DNA of 64,000 bases from a virus. The position numbers were made by a program, and so were the translations under genes. Where the stretch lies: the IMG/VR virus record IMGVR_UViG_3300024264_000029, positions 1 to 64,000 of that record; one strand, given 5' to 3'. The stretch's first letter is position 1. Each line of letters opens with the position of its first letter. Positions 59,243 through 64,000 of the stretch are shown piece after piece. The notes below the pieces were generated by a model that was not told where the DNA came from, searched no databases, and saw only the letters and a program-made list of their open reading frames with translations.

Positions 59243-59436
59243 ATCCGGCCTTCCTCGACCACATCTTGAACAGCATGTAAATAATCACGATCTTCGTCGC
59301 TCATATGTGCAAAATATATGCTAACACTATCCATAAGAGAAAAAACCTTGTCAGGTTCCTTTAAATGCTCATTGTTTTCCATCATCCATTGAATTTGATC
59401 CATCAATGGTAAAATTTTTGCTTGTATTCGGTTCAT
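59224..59436 (-). CDS. Hypothetical protein (70 aa)
   Basis: Helical (KILPLMDQIQWMMENNEHLK, DSVSIYFAHMSDEDRDYLHA). Start overlaps the upstream stop (TAATG). Function unknown. Confidence 0.7.
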   Translation of the reverse strand: MNRIQAKILPLMDQIQWMMENNEHLKEPDKVFSLMDSVSIYFAHMSDEDRDYLHAVQDVVEEGRIWNKNI

Positions 59437-59600
59437 TATCCAGTATCCATTTTTCCAGACCGAATCATTGCAGTAGAATTGCCAGAAAAATGTTCTTGAG
59501 ATAACTCAGAATGTAATGAACGAGATTGCTCCTGCGTCAATCCCACCCACATTTCTTTTTCTTGAGTTTGCCAATTTACTATTCGTTCAACATACCACAT
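59436..59600 (-). CDS. Hypothetical protein (54 aa)
   Basis: ATG at 59600 follows GGAGGCCGCATA and overlaps the upstream stop (TAATG); the longer frame to 59651 lacks a ribosome site. Sequence MWYVERIVNWQTQEKEMWVG then TQEQSRSLHSELSQEHFSGN. Function unknown. Confidence 0.7.
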   Translation of the reverse strand: MWYVERIVNWQTQEKEMWVGLTQEQSRSLHSELSQEHFSGNSTAMIRSGKMDTG

Positions 59601-60028
59601 TATGCGGCCTCCATTTCTTGTGTTGCAGTACAAACATAAGGTTTGTTCCATTTACCAACGTTAATATCGATATAATACGCAGTATCAAAATAATCAATTT
59701 GTGCGTTAGTGTTATTATACCATATTGTACCTTTCATTGCAGCAACCAGTTCTTCAAAAAACTGAGAAGCTTCACCGTATGTCTCAGGATAATAAGTGTT
59801 AACTTGAATATATCCTTCATTCGCGTAGTAAGATGTACCCCGCCGTTCAGAGATTTCTTTGTTTTTCTCATTGGCGATACCAATAAAATCAAAGACACCT
59901 TCTTTGATGTTCACAACGAGAGAAGAGTGATTGTTAATAGCAATTGAACCCTTCACACCGAACTTTTGCAACACCGATTTGATAGCGGGAGCAAGTTCTT
60001 TTTTCATCTTTTGCGAAATATAAGCCAT
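59600..60028 (-). CDS. LPD29-like conserved phage protein (142 aa)
   Basis: Start at ATG 60028 after GAGGAACTTTATATT gives MAYISQKMKKELAPAIKSVL, then GSIAINNHSSLVVNIKEGVF, ASQFFEELVAAMKGTIWYNN and a conserved ending YDTAYYIDINVGKWNKPYV-like. I associate this with the LPD29 domain of large polyvalent phage proteins, also found alone in many phages; role unproven. First gene after a consensus promoter with a palindrome. Confidence 0.75.
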   Translation of the reverse strand: MAYISQKMKKELAPAIKSVLQKFGVKGSIAINNHSSLVVNIKEGVFDFIGIANEKNKEISERRGTSYYANEGYIQVNTYYPETYGEASQFFEELVAAMKGTIWYNNTNAQIDYFDTAYYIDINVGKWNKPYVCTATQEMEAA

Positions 60029-60060
60029 AATATAAAGTTCCTCAGTTTTTTTCACGTTAC

Positions 60061-60095
60061 TCATACAGTATAGTGTATGATTCTCTATTTGTCAA
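60061..60095 (-). promoter_or_regulatory. Consensus promoter with palindromic operator-like site
   Basis: TTGACA (60090-60095), 17-base spacer, TATACT (60067-60072). The -10 box sits in a perfect palindrome with 7-bp arms, TCATACA-GTATAG-TGTATGA (60061-60080), a likely repressor site. Confidence 0.85.
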
Positions 60096-60418
60096 GGGCT
60101 AAAAAAGAATTTATTGCAGATTTCTTCAATTTTTTCTGCTGCTAAATCCCATTTATATAACCAATGTTCTAATTTTTGATAACAATATGCGTCTGCTGTC
60201 AAATCAAACATTTCATAATCGTCTTCTTCTTGCTGATATAATTTTCTAACTGCCTGTCTCCAAGTATTCTGGCCATTTTCCATAATATCAGTAACACAAT
60301 GGTCGAATCTATTAAATTGTTCTTCGTAATATTCGTCAAAATTAGGCTCTCGGTTCTCATCAAATTCCCAAAGGCCTTTTTCTTGTAGTTCTACTACATA
60401 ACTTCCTATTCTAGACAT
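60092..60418 (-). CDS. Hypothetical protein (108 aa)
   Basis: Start at ATG 60418 with GGAGAATAAT before it. Acidic and helical (YEEQFNRFDHCVTDIMENGQ, NTWRQAVRKLYQQEEDDYEM, EHWLYKWDLAAEKIEEICNK). The end of the gene overlaps the -35 box of the next promoter. Function unknown. Confidence 0.72.
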   Translation of the reverse strand: MSRIGSYVVELQEKGLWEFDENREPNFDEYYEEQFNRFDHCVTDIMENGQNTWRQAVRKLYQQEEDDYEMFDLTADAYCYQKLEHWLYKWDLAAEKIEEICNKFFFSP

Positions 60419-60419
60419 A

Positions 60420-60857
60420 TTATTCTCCATTTATTTGTAAAAATTGTGACGCAAGAACGTCTTCTAATTCGTATGCCTCCTTTTCATGTGGACGTTTCAT
60501 GTAATCAGTATCAGTTGAGAAGGTTTTACCTTTGAAACTCATTCGATCTGATCGCGATTGACGCAATTCGTTCTTTGCGTACTGTTTAACATGCACCAAT
60601 TCGTGGCACAATGTTTTTATAAAAGCTGTATCGTTCTGTAAACTATCGACACGCACAGTGAACTCCCGATCATCTTCATCAAGACAATCGCCAAGTACAC
60701 CTTCTTTTCCTGATAAGTTTTGAATTAGCTCAACATTTAGTAAAACTCTCTGAGTTTTAGGAAATATTTGAGACTTTACAAAGGAACATACCTTTGCAGC
60801 GAGTTTTCTTCTATTTTTTCCAGAACCAGAAATGTCTAGAAATTCAAAGTCAACCAT
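60420..60857 (-). CDS. SprT-like zinc metalloprotease (145 aa)
   Basis: Zinc site HELVHVKQYAKNE at residues 85-97 (HExxH), with a later Glu in PHEKEAYELED as a possible third ligand, the layout of SprT/Spartan domains. Upstream it has FTVRVDSLQNDTAFIKTLC. Such proteases may act on DNA-bound proteins during replication or on host factors. Driven by its own promoter. Length is near the isolated SprT domain. Confidence 0.85.
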   Translation of the reverse strand: MVDFEFLDISGSGKNRRKLAAKVCSFVKSQIFPKTQRVLLNVELIQNLSGKEGVLGDCLDEDDREFTVRVDSLQNDTAFIKTLCHELVHVKQYAKNELRQSRSDRMSFKGKTFSTDTDYMKRPHEKEAYELEDVLASQFLQINGE

Positions 60858-60886
60858 TTATTCACCTATAATTACGATTCGTATAT

Positions 60887-60915
60887 AGTTTACGATATTT
60901 TAATCACAATGTCAA
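60887..60915 (-). promoter_or_regulatory. Promoter of the SprT-like gene
   Basis: TTGACA (60910-60915), 17-base spacer, TAAACT (60887-60892), 30 bases before the start codon. Confidence 0.75.
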
Positions 60916-60917
60916 GT

Positions 60918-61136
60918 CTATTCTTCGGTAATTGTGATCCTAATACCATGATTTTTGGCCATTTTTTCATATAGGCCATCTATTGTTTCTTTATCATGAT
61001 TTAATGCCTCTTCAACACTAGTTAGTGCATCTTCGACACCCTGCCTATACCCTTCTGTTTGTGATTTTTTACCACTAAAGTATAGGGCGACTAACAAAAA
61101 GGTTCCAAAAAAACCAGCTGTAGTATAATCAATCAT
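60918..61136 (-). CDS. Single-pass membrane protein (72 aa)
   Basis: ATG at 61136 (after GAGAAATA) gives a helix AGFFGTFLLVALYFS followed by a cytoplasmic charged coil (YRQGVEDALTSVEEALNHDK). A longer frame to 61199 would overlap the upstream small gene. Topology suggests N-out; a spanin-like or holin-accessory role is possible, but no lipobox or partner is clear. Confidence 0.65.
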   Translation of the reverse strand: MIDYTTAGFFGTFLLVALYFSGKKSQTEGYRQGVEDALTSVEEALNHDKETIDGLYEKMAKNHGIRITITEE

Positions 61137-61248
61137 TATTTCTCTTTCTATTTTTTCTATTGTGTAACCAAACATCCAAAAATTCAATACCGAATACAAA
61201 AACTGTCAAAACCAGTACTGAAATGCCAATTATAACATAATCATTCAT
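61129..61248 (-). CDS. Tiny membrane protein (39 aa)
   Basis: Reads MNDYVIIGISVLVLTVFVFG, then a basic tail (HNRKNRKRNND). Start overlaps the stop of the upstream gene and its stop overlaps the downstream start by eight bases, so all three are coupled. One predicted helix with positive-inside tail. Function unknown. Confidence 0.6.
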   Translation of the reverse strand: MNDYVIIGISVLVLTVFVFGIEFLDVWLHNRKNRKRNND

Positions 61249-61447
61249 TGTTAAAATATGAATCTATGTCTGCAATCAAATTATGACACCGTTCTCTATC
61301 ATATGGTGTTAAAAAATCTGCTTGCAAAAGCTGTTTCATATCCAACCCAACTTTGGTTAGTATTTCTTCAGAGTATTTTAGCTTATGCTCTGCGTCATAC
61401 ATTCTTTCTTTTAAGTATGTGTCAAAATCTAATTGTCCATCCATCAT
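61241..61447 (-). CDS. Hypothetical protein (68 aa)
   Basis: Helical and acidic (FDTYLKERMYDAEHKLKYSE, LTPYDRERCHNLIADIDSYF). AGGAGATTATG at its start. Function unknown. Confidence 0.7.
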   Translation of the reverse strand: MMDGQLDFDTYLKERMYDAEHKLKYSEEILTKVGLDMKQLLQADFLTPYDRERCHNLIADIDSYFNNE

Positions 61448-61460
61448 AATCTCCTAATAT

Positions 61461-61637
61461 TTATTCCTTACTTTCGATCAAACGATAGAAAGTTAAATCA
61501 CCACGCATCGCTGCGGATGATGTTTCGGAAAGTTCTTCTTCTCTCCAGAGTGCTTTCTCAGCATCTGATTTAAGTATGAAAGTTTGAGTGCTGTTCCACT
61601 CACCGTTATTAATTCTTTTCTGTAAAATCCAAGCCAT
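61461..61637 (-). CDS. Hypothetical protein (58 aa)
   Basis: MAWILQKRINNGEWNSTQTF, then DAEKALWREEELSETSSAAM and TFYRLIESKE. Start overlaps the upstream stop (TAATG) and AAGGAGTATT lies before it. Compact alpha/beta small protein, family unknown. Confidence 0.72.
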   Translation of the reverse strand: MAWILQKRINNGEWNSTQTFILKSDAEKALWREEELSETSSAAMRGDLTFYRLIESKE

Positions 61638-61849
61638 TAATACTCCTTATGAAAACCACCGTCTTCATTTTGTTCATAACCAGCCCAGTAATCAGCAATT
61701 TCATCTTCATTCATATCTTCTACGCCGATGCGTTCAGATTGATATGTAGAACCAACATAATAATGTGGGTCAGGAGTCCTAAGATAGTAACTATCCGCAC
61801 TCCCACGATCATAAGGGCCGCCGTGTCGCTCTCTATATTTATGTGTCAT
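61637..61849 (-). CDS. Tyr/Asp/Gly-rich small protein (70 aa)
   Basis: Rich in Tyr, Asp, Gly (RERHGGPYDRGSADSYYLRT, then NEDEIADYWAGYEQNEDGGF). Similar short proteins with RHGGPYDRGSADxYY and a YxxGY-type ending are frequent in marine phages by recollection; function unknown. Overlaps the upstream gene by four bases. Confidence 0.75.
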   Translation of the reverse strand: MTHKYRERHGGPYDRGSADSYYLRTPDPHYYVGSTYQSERIGVEDMNEDEIADYWAGYEQNEDGGFHKEY

Positions 61850-62037
61850 GAGAACTCCACCCCACTTTCGAACATATCAAAAGCAGAAACAAAATTCAAT
61901 TCACCATCGGAAAGTTCGACAGTGAACTGAATGTCTGGAGTTCCACCATAACAGACACGACGATCTACCACAGGATTCCCCATGATTTGTGTAGCAGTCC
62001 ACACGGTTTCCATAAAAGTTTTCAATTGAGAATTCAT
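61846..62037 (-). CDS. Hypothetical protein (63 aa)
   Basis: First gene after a strong promoter; AAAGGAAAGTGATTCGTT precedes ATG. Sequence FMETVWTATQIMGNPVVDRR, then QFTVELSDGELNFVSAFDMF. Function unknown. Confidence 0.7.
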   Translation of the reverse strand: MNSQLKTFMETVWTATQIMGNPVVDRRVCYGGTPDIQFTVELSDGELNFVSAFDMFESGVEFS

Positions 62038-62069
62038 AACGAATCACTTTCCTTTTTGAGTACTCTTAT

Positions 62070-62098
62070 ATAATATCAAATGATAACCTGCGTGTCAA
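62070..62098 (-). promoter_or_regulatory. Consensus promoter before the small-gene operon
   Basis: TTGACA (62093-62098), 17-base spacer, TATTAT (62070-62075), 33 bases before the start codon at 62037. Confidence 0.8.
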
Positions 62099-62106
62099 GG
62101 GCCCTG

Positions 62107-62586
62107 CTAAAATTTATTTAAATATTTTGCAATATGGCCAACAAATGGCAATAACATAATGGCCATTAGAAGGTTAGCGCCCGTATGTGCCAATGCGATT
62201 CTAAACGTGTCTCCTTTTGGCATGCCATCTGAGACTAAAATCCCTGCAAGCCAGATGGTTCCTGTCGTTCCTATATTCGCCCCTAGAACAGCACCAATCG
62301 CAGCAGGGAGCGGCAAAGCACCAGACGCAACTAATGCAATGATTGCGGTTGTACTTAAACTTGATGATTGCCATAACAAAGTCATGATGATTCCACCAAA
62401 GAACATGTATAGCGGATTTCCTAAGAAAAACGAAAGATGTTCCATGTTCCCCATAGACTTCATGCCTCCAGAGAATGTCTTTAATCCGATATAGAATATT
62501 ACCAGACCTACTAGTGCCGTAATGACAGGGTTTCCTAAATCCATTTTCTTTACCTTTTTCCAAAGTTTCTTATTTTGTTTTTTCAT
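62107..62586 (-). CDS. Half-size Na/Pi cotransporter (PNaS family) (159 aa)
   Basis: Carries the core motifs of the Na+/phosphate cotransporter family: LLWQSSSLSTTAIIAL (QSSS at residues 73-76) and AAIGAVLGANIGTTGT (GANIGTT at 102-108), with four or five membrane helices. Full bacterial NptA/YjbB proteins have two inverted QSSS repeats and 300 or more residues; this has one repeat and is complete in itself (AAGGAAATACTCT before ATG, normal stop). It may work as a homodimer. Phages often carry phosphate genes because DNA synthesis demands phosphate, but a Na/Pi carrier is uncommon. Confidence 0.85.
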   Translation of the reverse strand: MKKQNKKLWKKVKKMDLGNPVITALVGLVIFYIGLKTFSGGMKSMGNMEHLSFFLGNPLYMFFGGIIMTLLWQSSSLSTTAIIALVASGALPLPAAIGAVLGANIGTTGTIWLAGILVSDGMPKGDTFRIALAHTGANLLMAIMLLPFVGHIAKYLNKF

Positions 62587-62660
62587 AGAGTATTTCCTTC
62601 TAATACCTCACACAATAATTTATATTTGTTTTCTTGCCCATGACCCGCTAATTTTTGCCC

Positions 62661-62689
62661 TTGACTTTCTCAACAGTTTCAGTTACATT
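62661..62689 (+). promoter_or_regulatory. Promoter of the sigma region 4 gene
   Basis: TTGACT (62661-62666), 17-base spacer, TACATT (62684-62689). The -10 part belongs to a 41-bp duplicated leader. Confidence 0.7.
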
Positions 62690-62722
62690 ATAAGAGTAAT
62701 AAGAAAGGTGATTCGAAATGAT
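62682..62722 (+). repeat. 41-bp duplicated leader, copy 1
   Basis: Identical to 62968-63008; holds the -10 box, 5-prime leader, ribosome site (AAGAAAGGTG) and start codon. Confidence 0.95.
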
Positions 62723-62963
62723 TAAGAACAACTCAGAAATTCTTCGTGAAGCGCTTCTCACTCTCTCCCCCAGAGAAGAACGTGTCATTCGAATGCGCTA
62801 TGGAATTAACGGTGTCGGGGAGCACACTCTCGGCGAAATCGGATATATTTTCAACTTGTCTGTTGAACGCATTCGTCAAATCCAAGCCAGAGCCGAACGG
62901 AAACTGAAACATCCTTCGCGTTCTGTGGATCTTCGCTCGATTTTAGTTGACATTGCTGCATAA
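62718..62963 (+). CDS. Stand-alone sigma-70 region 4 protein (81 aa)
   Basis: Sequence LREALLTLSPREERVIRMRY, the GxG turn GINGVGEHTLGEIGYIFNLS and the recognition helix VERIRQIQARAERKLKHPSR equal sigma region 4 of the RpoD type (the -35 binding helix-turn-helix). No regions 1-3 are present and 81 residues leave no room for them. Could compete with host sigma on the beta-flap, recruit polymerase to phage TTGACA promoters, or act as a repressor. Own promoter with a duplicated leader. Confidence 0.88.
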   Translation: MIKNNSEILREALLTLSPREERVIRMRYGINGVGEHTLGEIGYIFNLSVERIRQIQARAERKLKHPSRSVDLRSILVDIAA

Positions 62964-62975
62964 GTCTGTTACATT
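62947..62975 (+). promoter_or_regulatory. Promoter of the two small plus-strand genes
   Basis: Perfect TTGACA (62947-62952) inside the last codons of the sigma-4 gene, 17-base spacer, TACATT (62970-62975). Confidence 0.8.
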
Positions 62976-63008
62976 ATAAGAGTAATAAGAAAGGTGATTC
63001 GAAATGAT
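62968..63008 (+). repeat. 41-bp duplicated leader, copy 2
   Basis: Identical to 62682-62722; the two -35 boxes lie outside the repeat and differ (TTGACT versus TTGACA). Confidence 0.95.
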
Positions 63009-63168
63009 ACAATATCTTCCTAGAAAACTTCAATACGCTGCGGGCTATTCAGTCTCAGTGATGTCCAGAGTTTCAGCGATGCTGACATCTCACGCAACAA
63101 TAACGACTGTCTCGTTTCTTCTGAACGTTGCATTCCTTGTTTCAATTCTTCTGATGGTGAAAGGTTAA
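63004..63168 (+). CDS. Small membrane-anchored protein (54 aa)
   Basis: Starts inside the duplicated leader (AAGAAAGGTG ribosome site). Sequence MIQYLPRKLQYAAGYSVSVM, then a membrane helix at the end (TTVSFLLNVAFLVSILLMVK). Likely C-terminal anchor; function unknown. Confidence 0.65.
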   Translation: MIQYLPRKLQYAAGYSVSVMSRVSAMLTSHATITTVSFLLNVAFLVSILLMVKG

Positions 63169-63172
63169 ACCC

Positions 63173-63319
63173 ATGTACATTGTGAAATACACACTCTACC
63201 GCAAATACCACCACGAAAAGACCTTTGATGACTACGAGTCTGCAAGAGGTTTCTTCTATGGCATCTCACGCAAATGCCGTGGTTCAAAATGCACGAAGGC
63301 AGAACTCATCTGCCTCTAA
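63173..63319 (+). CDS. Small basic Cys-containing protein (48 aa)
   Basis: ATG four bases after the previous stop, with GGTGAAAGG as ribosome site. Sequence MYIVKYTLYRKYHHEKTFDD, then GISRKCRGSKCTKAELICL with three Cys. Same operon as the preceding gene. Its stop overlaps the end of the convergent minus-strand gene by four bases. Confidence 0.6.
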   Translation: MYIVKYTLYRKYHHEKTFDDYESARGFFYGISRKCRGSKCTKAELICL

Positions 63320-63732
63320 TACGGTGGATCAGTTTCTTCCAAAAGAAATCCACCTGTAATATAAATCTCAGGGTCTTCTTCAAGGAAACCCTGTTCATCT
63401 AAATGATTCACACCCTCATCCAAATAACCATCGATGAGGCTTTGTGTATATTCATTCCCCTCAATCTCTTCAAAGGAATTTAAATCATGGAAACTATATT
63501 CTTCATGACCATCTGTTACATGATCCAAGTGACATTCTTCAAACCCATCATAGAGGTTCAGCCCATCTTGGTTCCAGTTCGGAATCAATCCGTCAGGAGA
63601 TTCTAAAACGTGAAACAAACCCCTCTTCCAATTAATATCAATTTTCATTAAAATCTTTTTCTCAATATTCACAAAGTTAAGTATTTCATTAATGCCATAC
63701 TTCTCTCTTGGTGTCAATTCATACCACTGCAT
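63316..63732 (-). CDS. Acidic hypothetical protein (138 aa)
   Basis: Very acidic (NLYDGFEECHLDHVTDGHEE, FEEIEGNEYTQSLIDGYLDE). Start at 63732 preferred because GGAAGAG precedes it; ATG 63744 is the alternative. Overlaps the upstream gene. Function unknown; the charge could suit a DNA mimic, without further evidence. Confidence 0.7.
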   Translation of the reverse strand: MQWYELTPREKYGINEILNFVNIEKKILMKIDINWKRGLFHVLESPDGLIPNWNQDGLNLYDGFEECHLDHVTDGHEEYSFHDLNSFEEIEGNEYTQSLIDGYLDEGVNHLDEQGFLEEDPEIYITGGFLLEETDPPY

Positions 63733-63911
63733 TTTCTCTTCCATGCTAATTCAAATCCTTCTTCATAATCCGACAGAGGAGCTCCATTGCTTCCATCGAT
63801 CCACAATCTCTTAAAATAACCATTATAACAATCCAATGCAGTCTGATCACTTTCTGCAATATGTCCTTTGACAATCCAGAACAATCTATATGCTTCCTTT
63901 AGACTACACAT
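63714..63911 (-). CDS. Hypothetical protein, possibly leaderless (65 aa)
   Basis: MCSLKEAYRLFWIVKGHIAE, then DCYNGYFKRLWIDGSNGAPL and EEGFELAWKRK. Only five bases separate its ATG from the -10 box, so the transcript likely begins at or next to the start codon. No upstream ribosome site is possible in that case. Confidence 0.65.
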   Translation of the reverse strand: MCSLKEAYRLFWIVKGHIAESDQTALDCYNGYFKRLWIDGSNGAPLSDYEEGFELAWKRKCSGMN

Positions 63912-63916
63912 AGATC

Positions 63917-63945
63917 ATTCTAACAGAAATATTCAAAGATGTCAA
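63917..63945 (-). promoter_or_regulatory. Consensus promoter abutting the start codon
   Basis: TTGACA (63940-63945), 17-base spacer, TAGAAT (63917-63922). Confidence 0.8.
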
Positions 63946-63950
63946 GAGAT

Positions 63951-64000
63951 TTACCACCAACCAGCTCCAAGTCCTACAGAAAAAAGAATACCCCCAACAA
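63951..64000 (-). CDS. C-terminal end of a probable membrane protein (cut by right edge)
   Basis: The frame VGGILFSVGLGAGWW-stop is open to the window edge and reads like the last turn of a membrane helix with Gly/Trp. Only 16 codons are visible, so support is weak. Confidence 0.35.
   Translation of the reverse strand, partial: VGGILFSVGLGAGWW

Overview
The window is an internal segment of a T4-superfamily (contractile-tailed) phage genome that most likely infects a marine alphaproteobacterium. Evidence for a phage: an almost complete T4-type baseplate, tail and hub gene set (homologues of gp4, gp5, gp6, gp7, gp8, gp25, gp26, gp27, gp48, gp53, gp54) and replication/late-transcription genes in the T4 order 33-59-32. 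Evidence for an alphaproteobacterial host is indirect: a two-piece (circularly permuted) tmRNA gene with a tag ending ALAA, a DUF1127 protein, a cytochrome c2-like protein and a possible aa3-oxidase subunit IV-like protein. The DNA is AT-rich. Function names come from reading motifs by eye; no search was run.

Layout. (1) 1-39655, minus strand: late structural genes. Read in transcription order they are gp48, gp53, gp27-like hub, a gp5-like spike carrying two putative wall-degrading domains, gp25, gp6, a giant gp7 with a LamG-like domain, gp8, a 2313-residue DUF4815 protein, a coiled-coil fibre, a glycine-rich fibre ending in a CFI-box-like domain, three paralogous giant virion proteins and a Thr/Glu/Ser-repeat protein that runs off the left edge. 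Several transcription units start with T4-like late promoters (TATAAATA). (2) 39710-45037, plus strand: gp4, a conserved unknown, a gp54-like tube initiator, gp26 with a probable -1 frameshift extension, an EF-hand two-helix membrane protein and a tape-measure-like protein. (3) 45041-46311, minus: a small cluster with cytochrome c, two small membrane proteins and a DUF1127 protein. (4) 46553-56953, minus: gp32, gp59, gp33, a RecB-like nuclease, PhoH, an endolysin, a Mom-like DNA modification protein and many small proteins; here lie the tmRNA gene and a second, partial tmRNA-like locus inside a 466-bp duplication/insertion. (5) 56972-64000: five tRNA genes (Thr, Asn, Pro, Gly, Arg), a mini SET-domain protein, a SprT-like protease, a half-size Na/Pi cotransporter, and a plus-strand island with a stand-alone sigma region 4 protein and two small ORFs.

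How it fits together: the early/middle region is driven by host-type promoters (TTGACA or TTGACG, 17-nt spacer, TATAAT-like), some with palindromes over the -10 box, while virion genes carry late TATAAATA boxes consistent with gp33-dependent late transcription. The accessory genes suggest a phage that brings its own ribosome rescue RNA, phosphate uptake, electron carrier and DNA protection.
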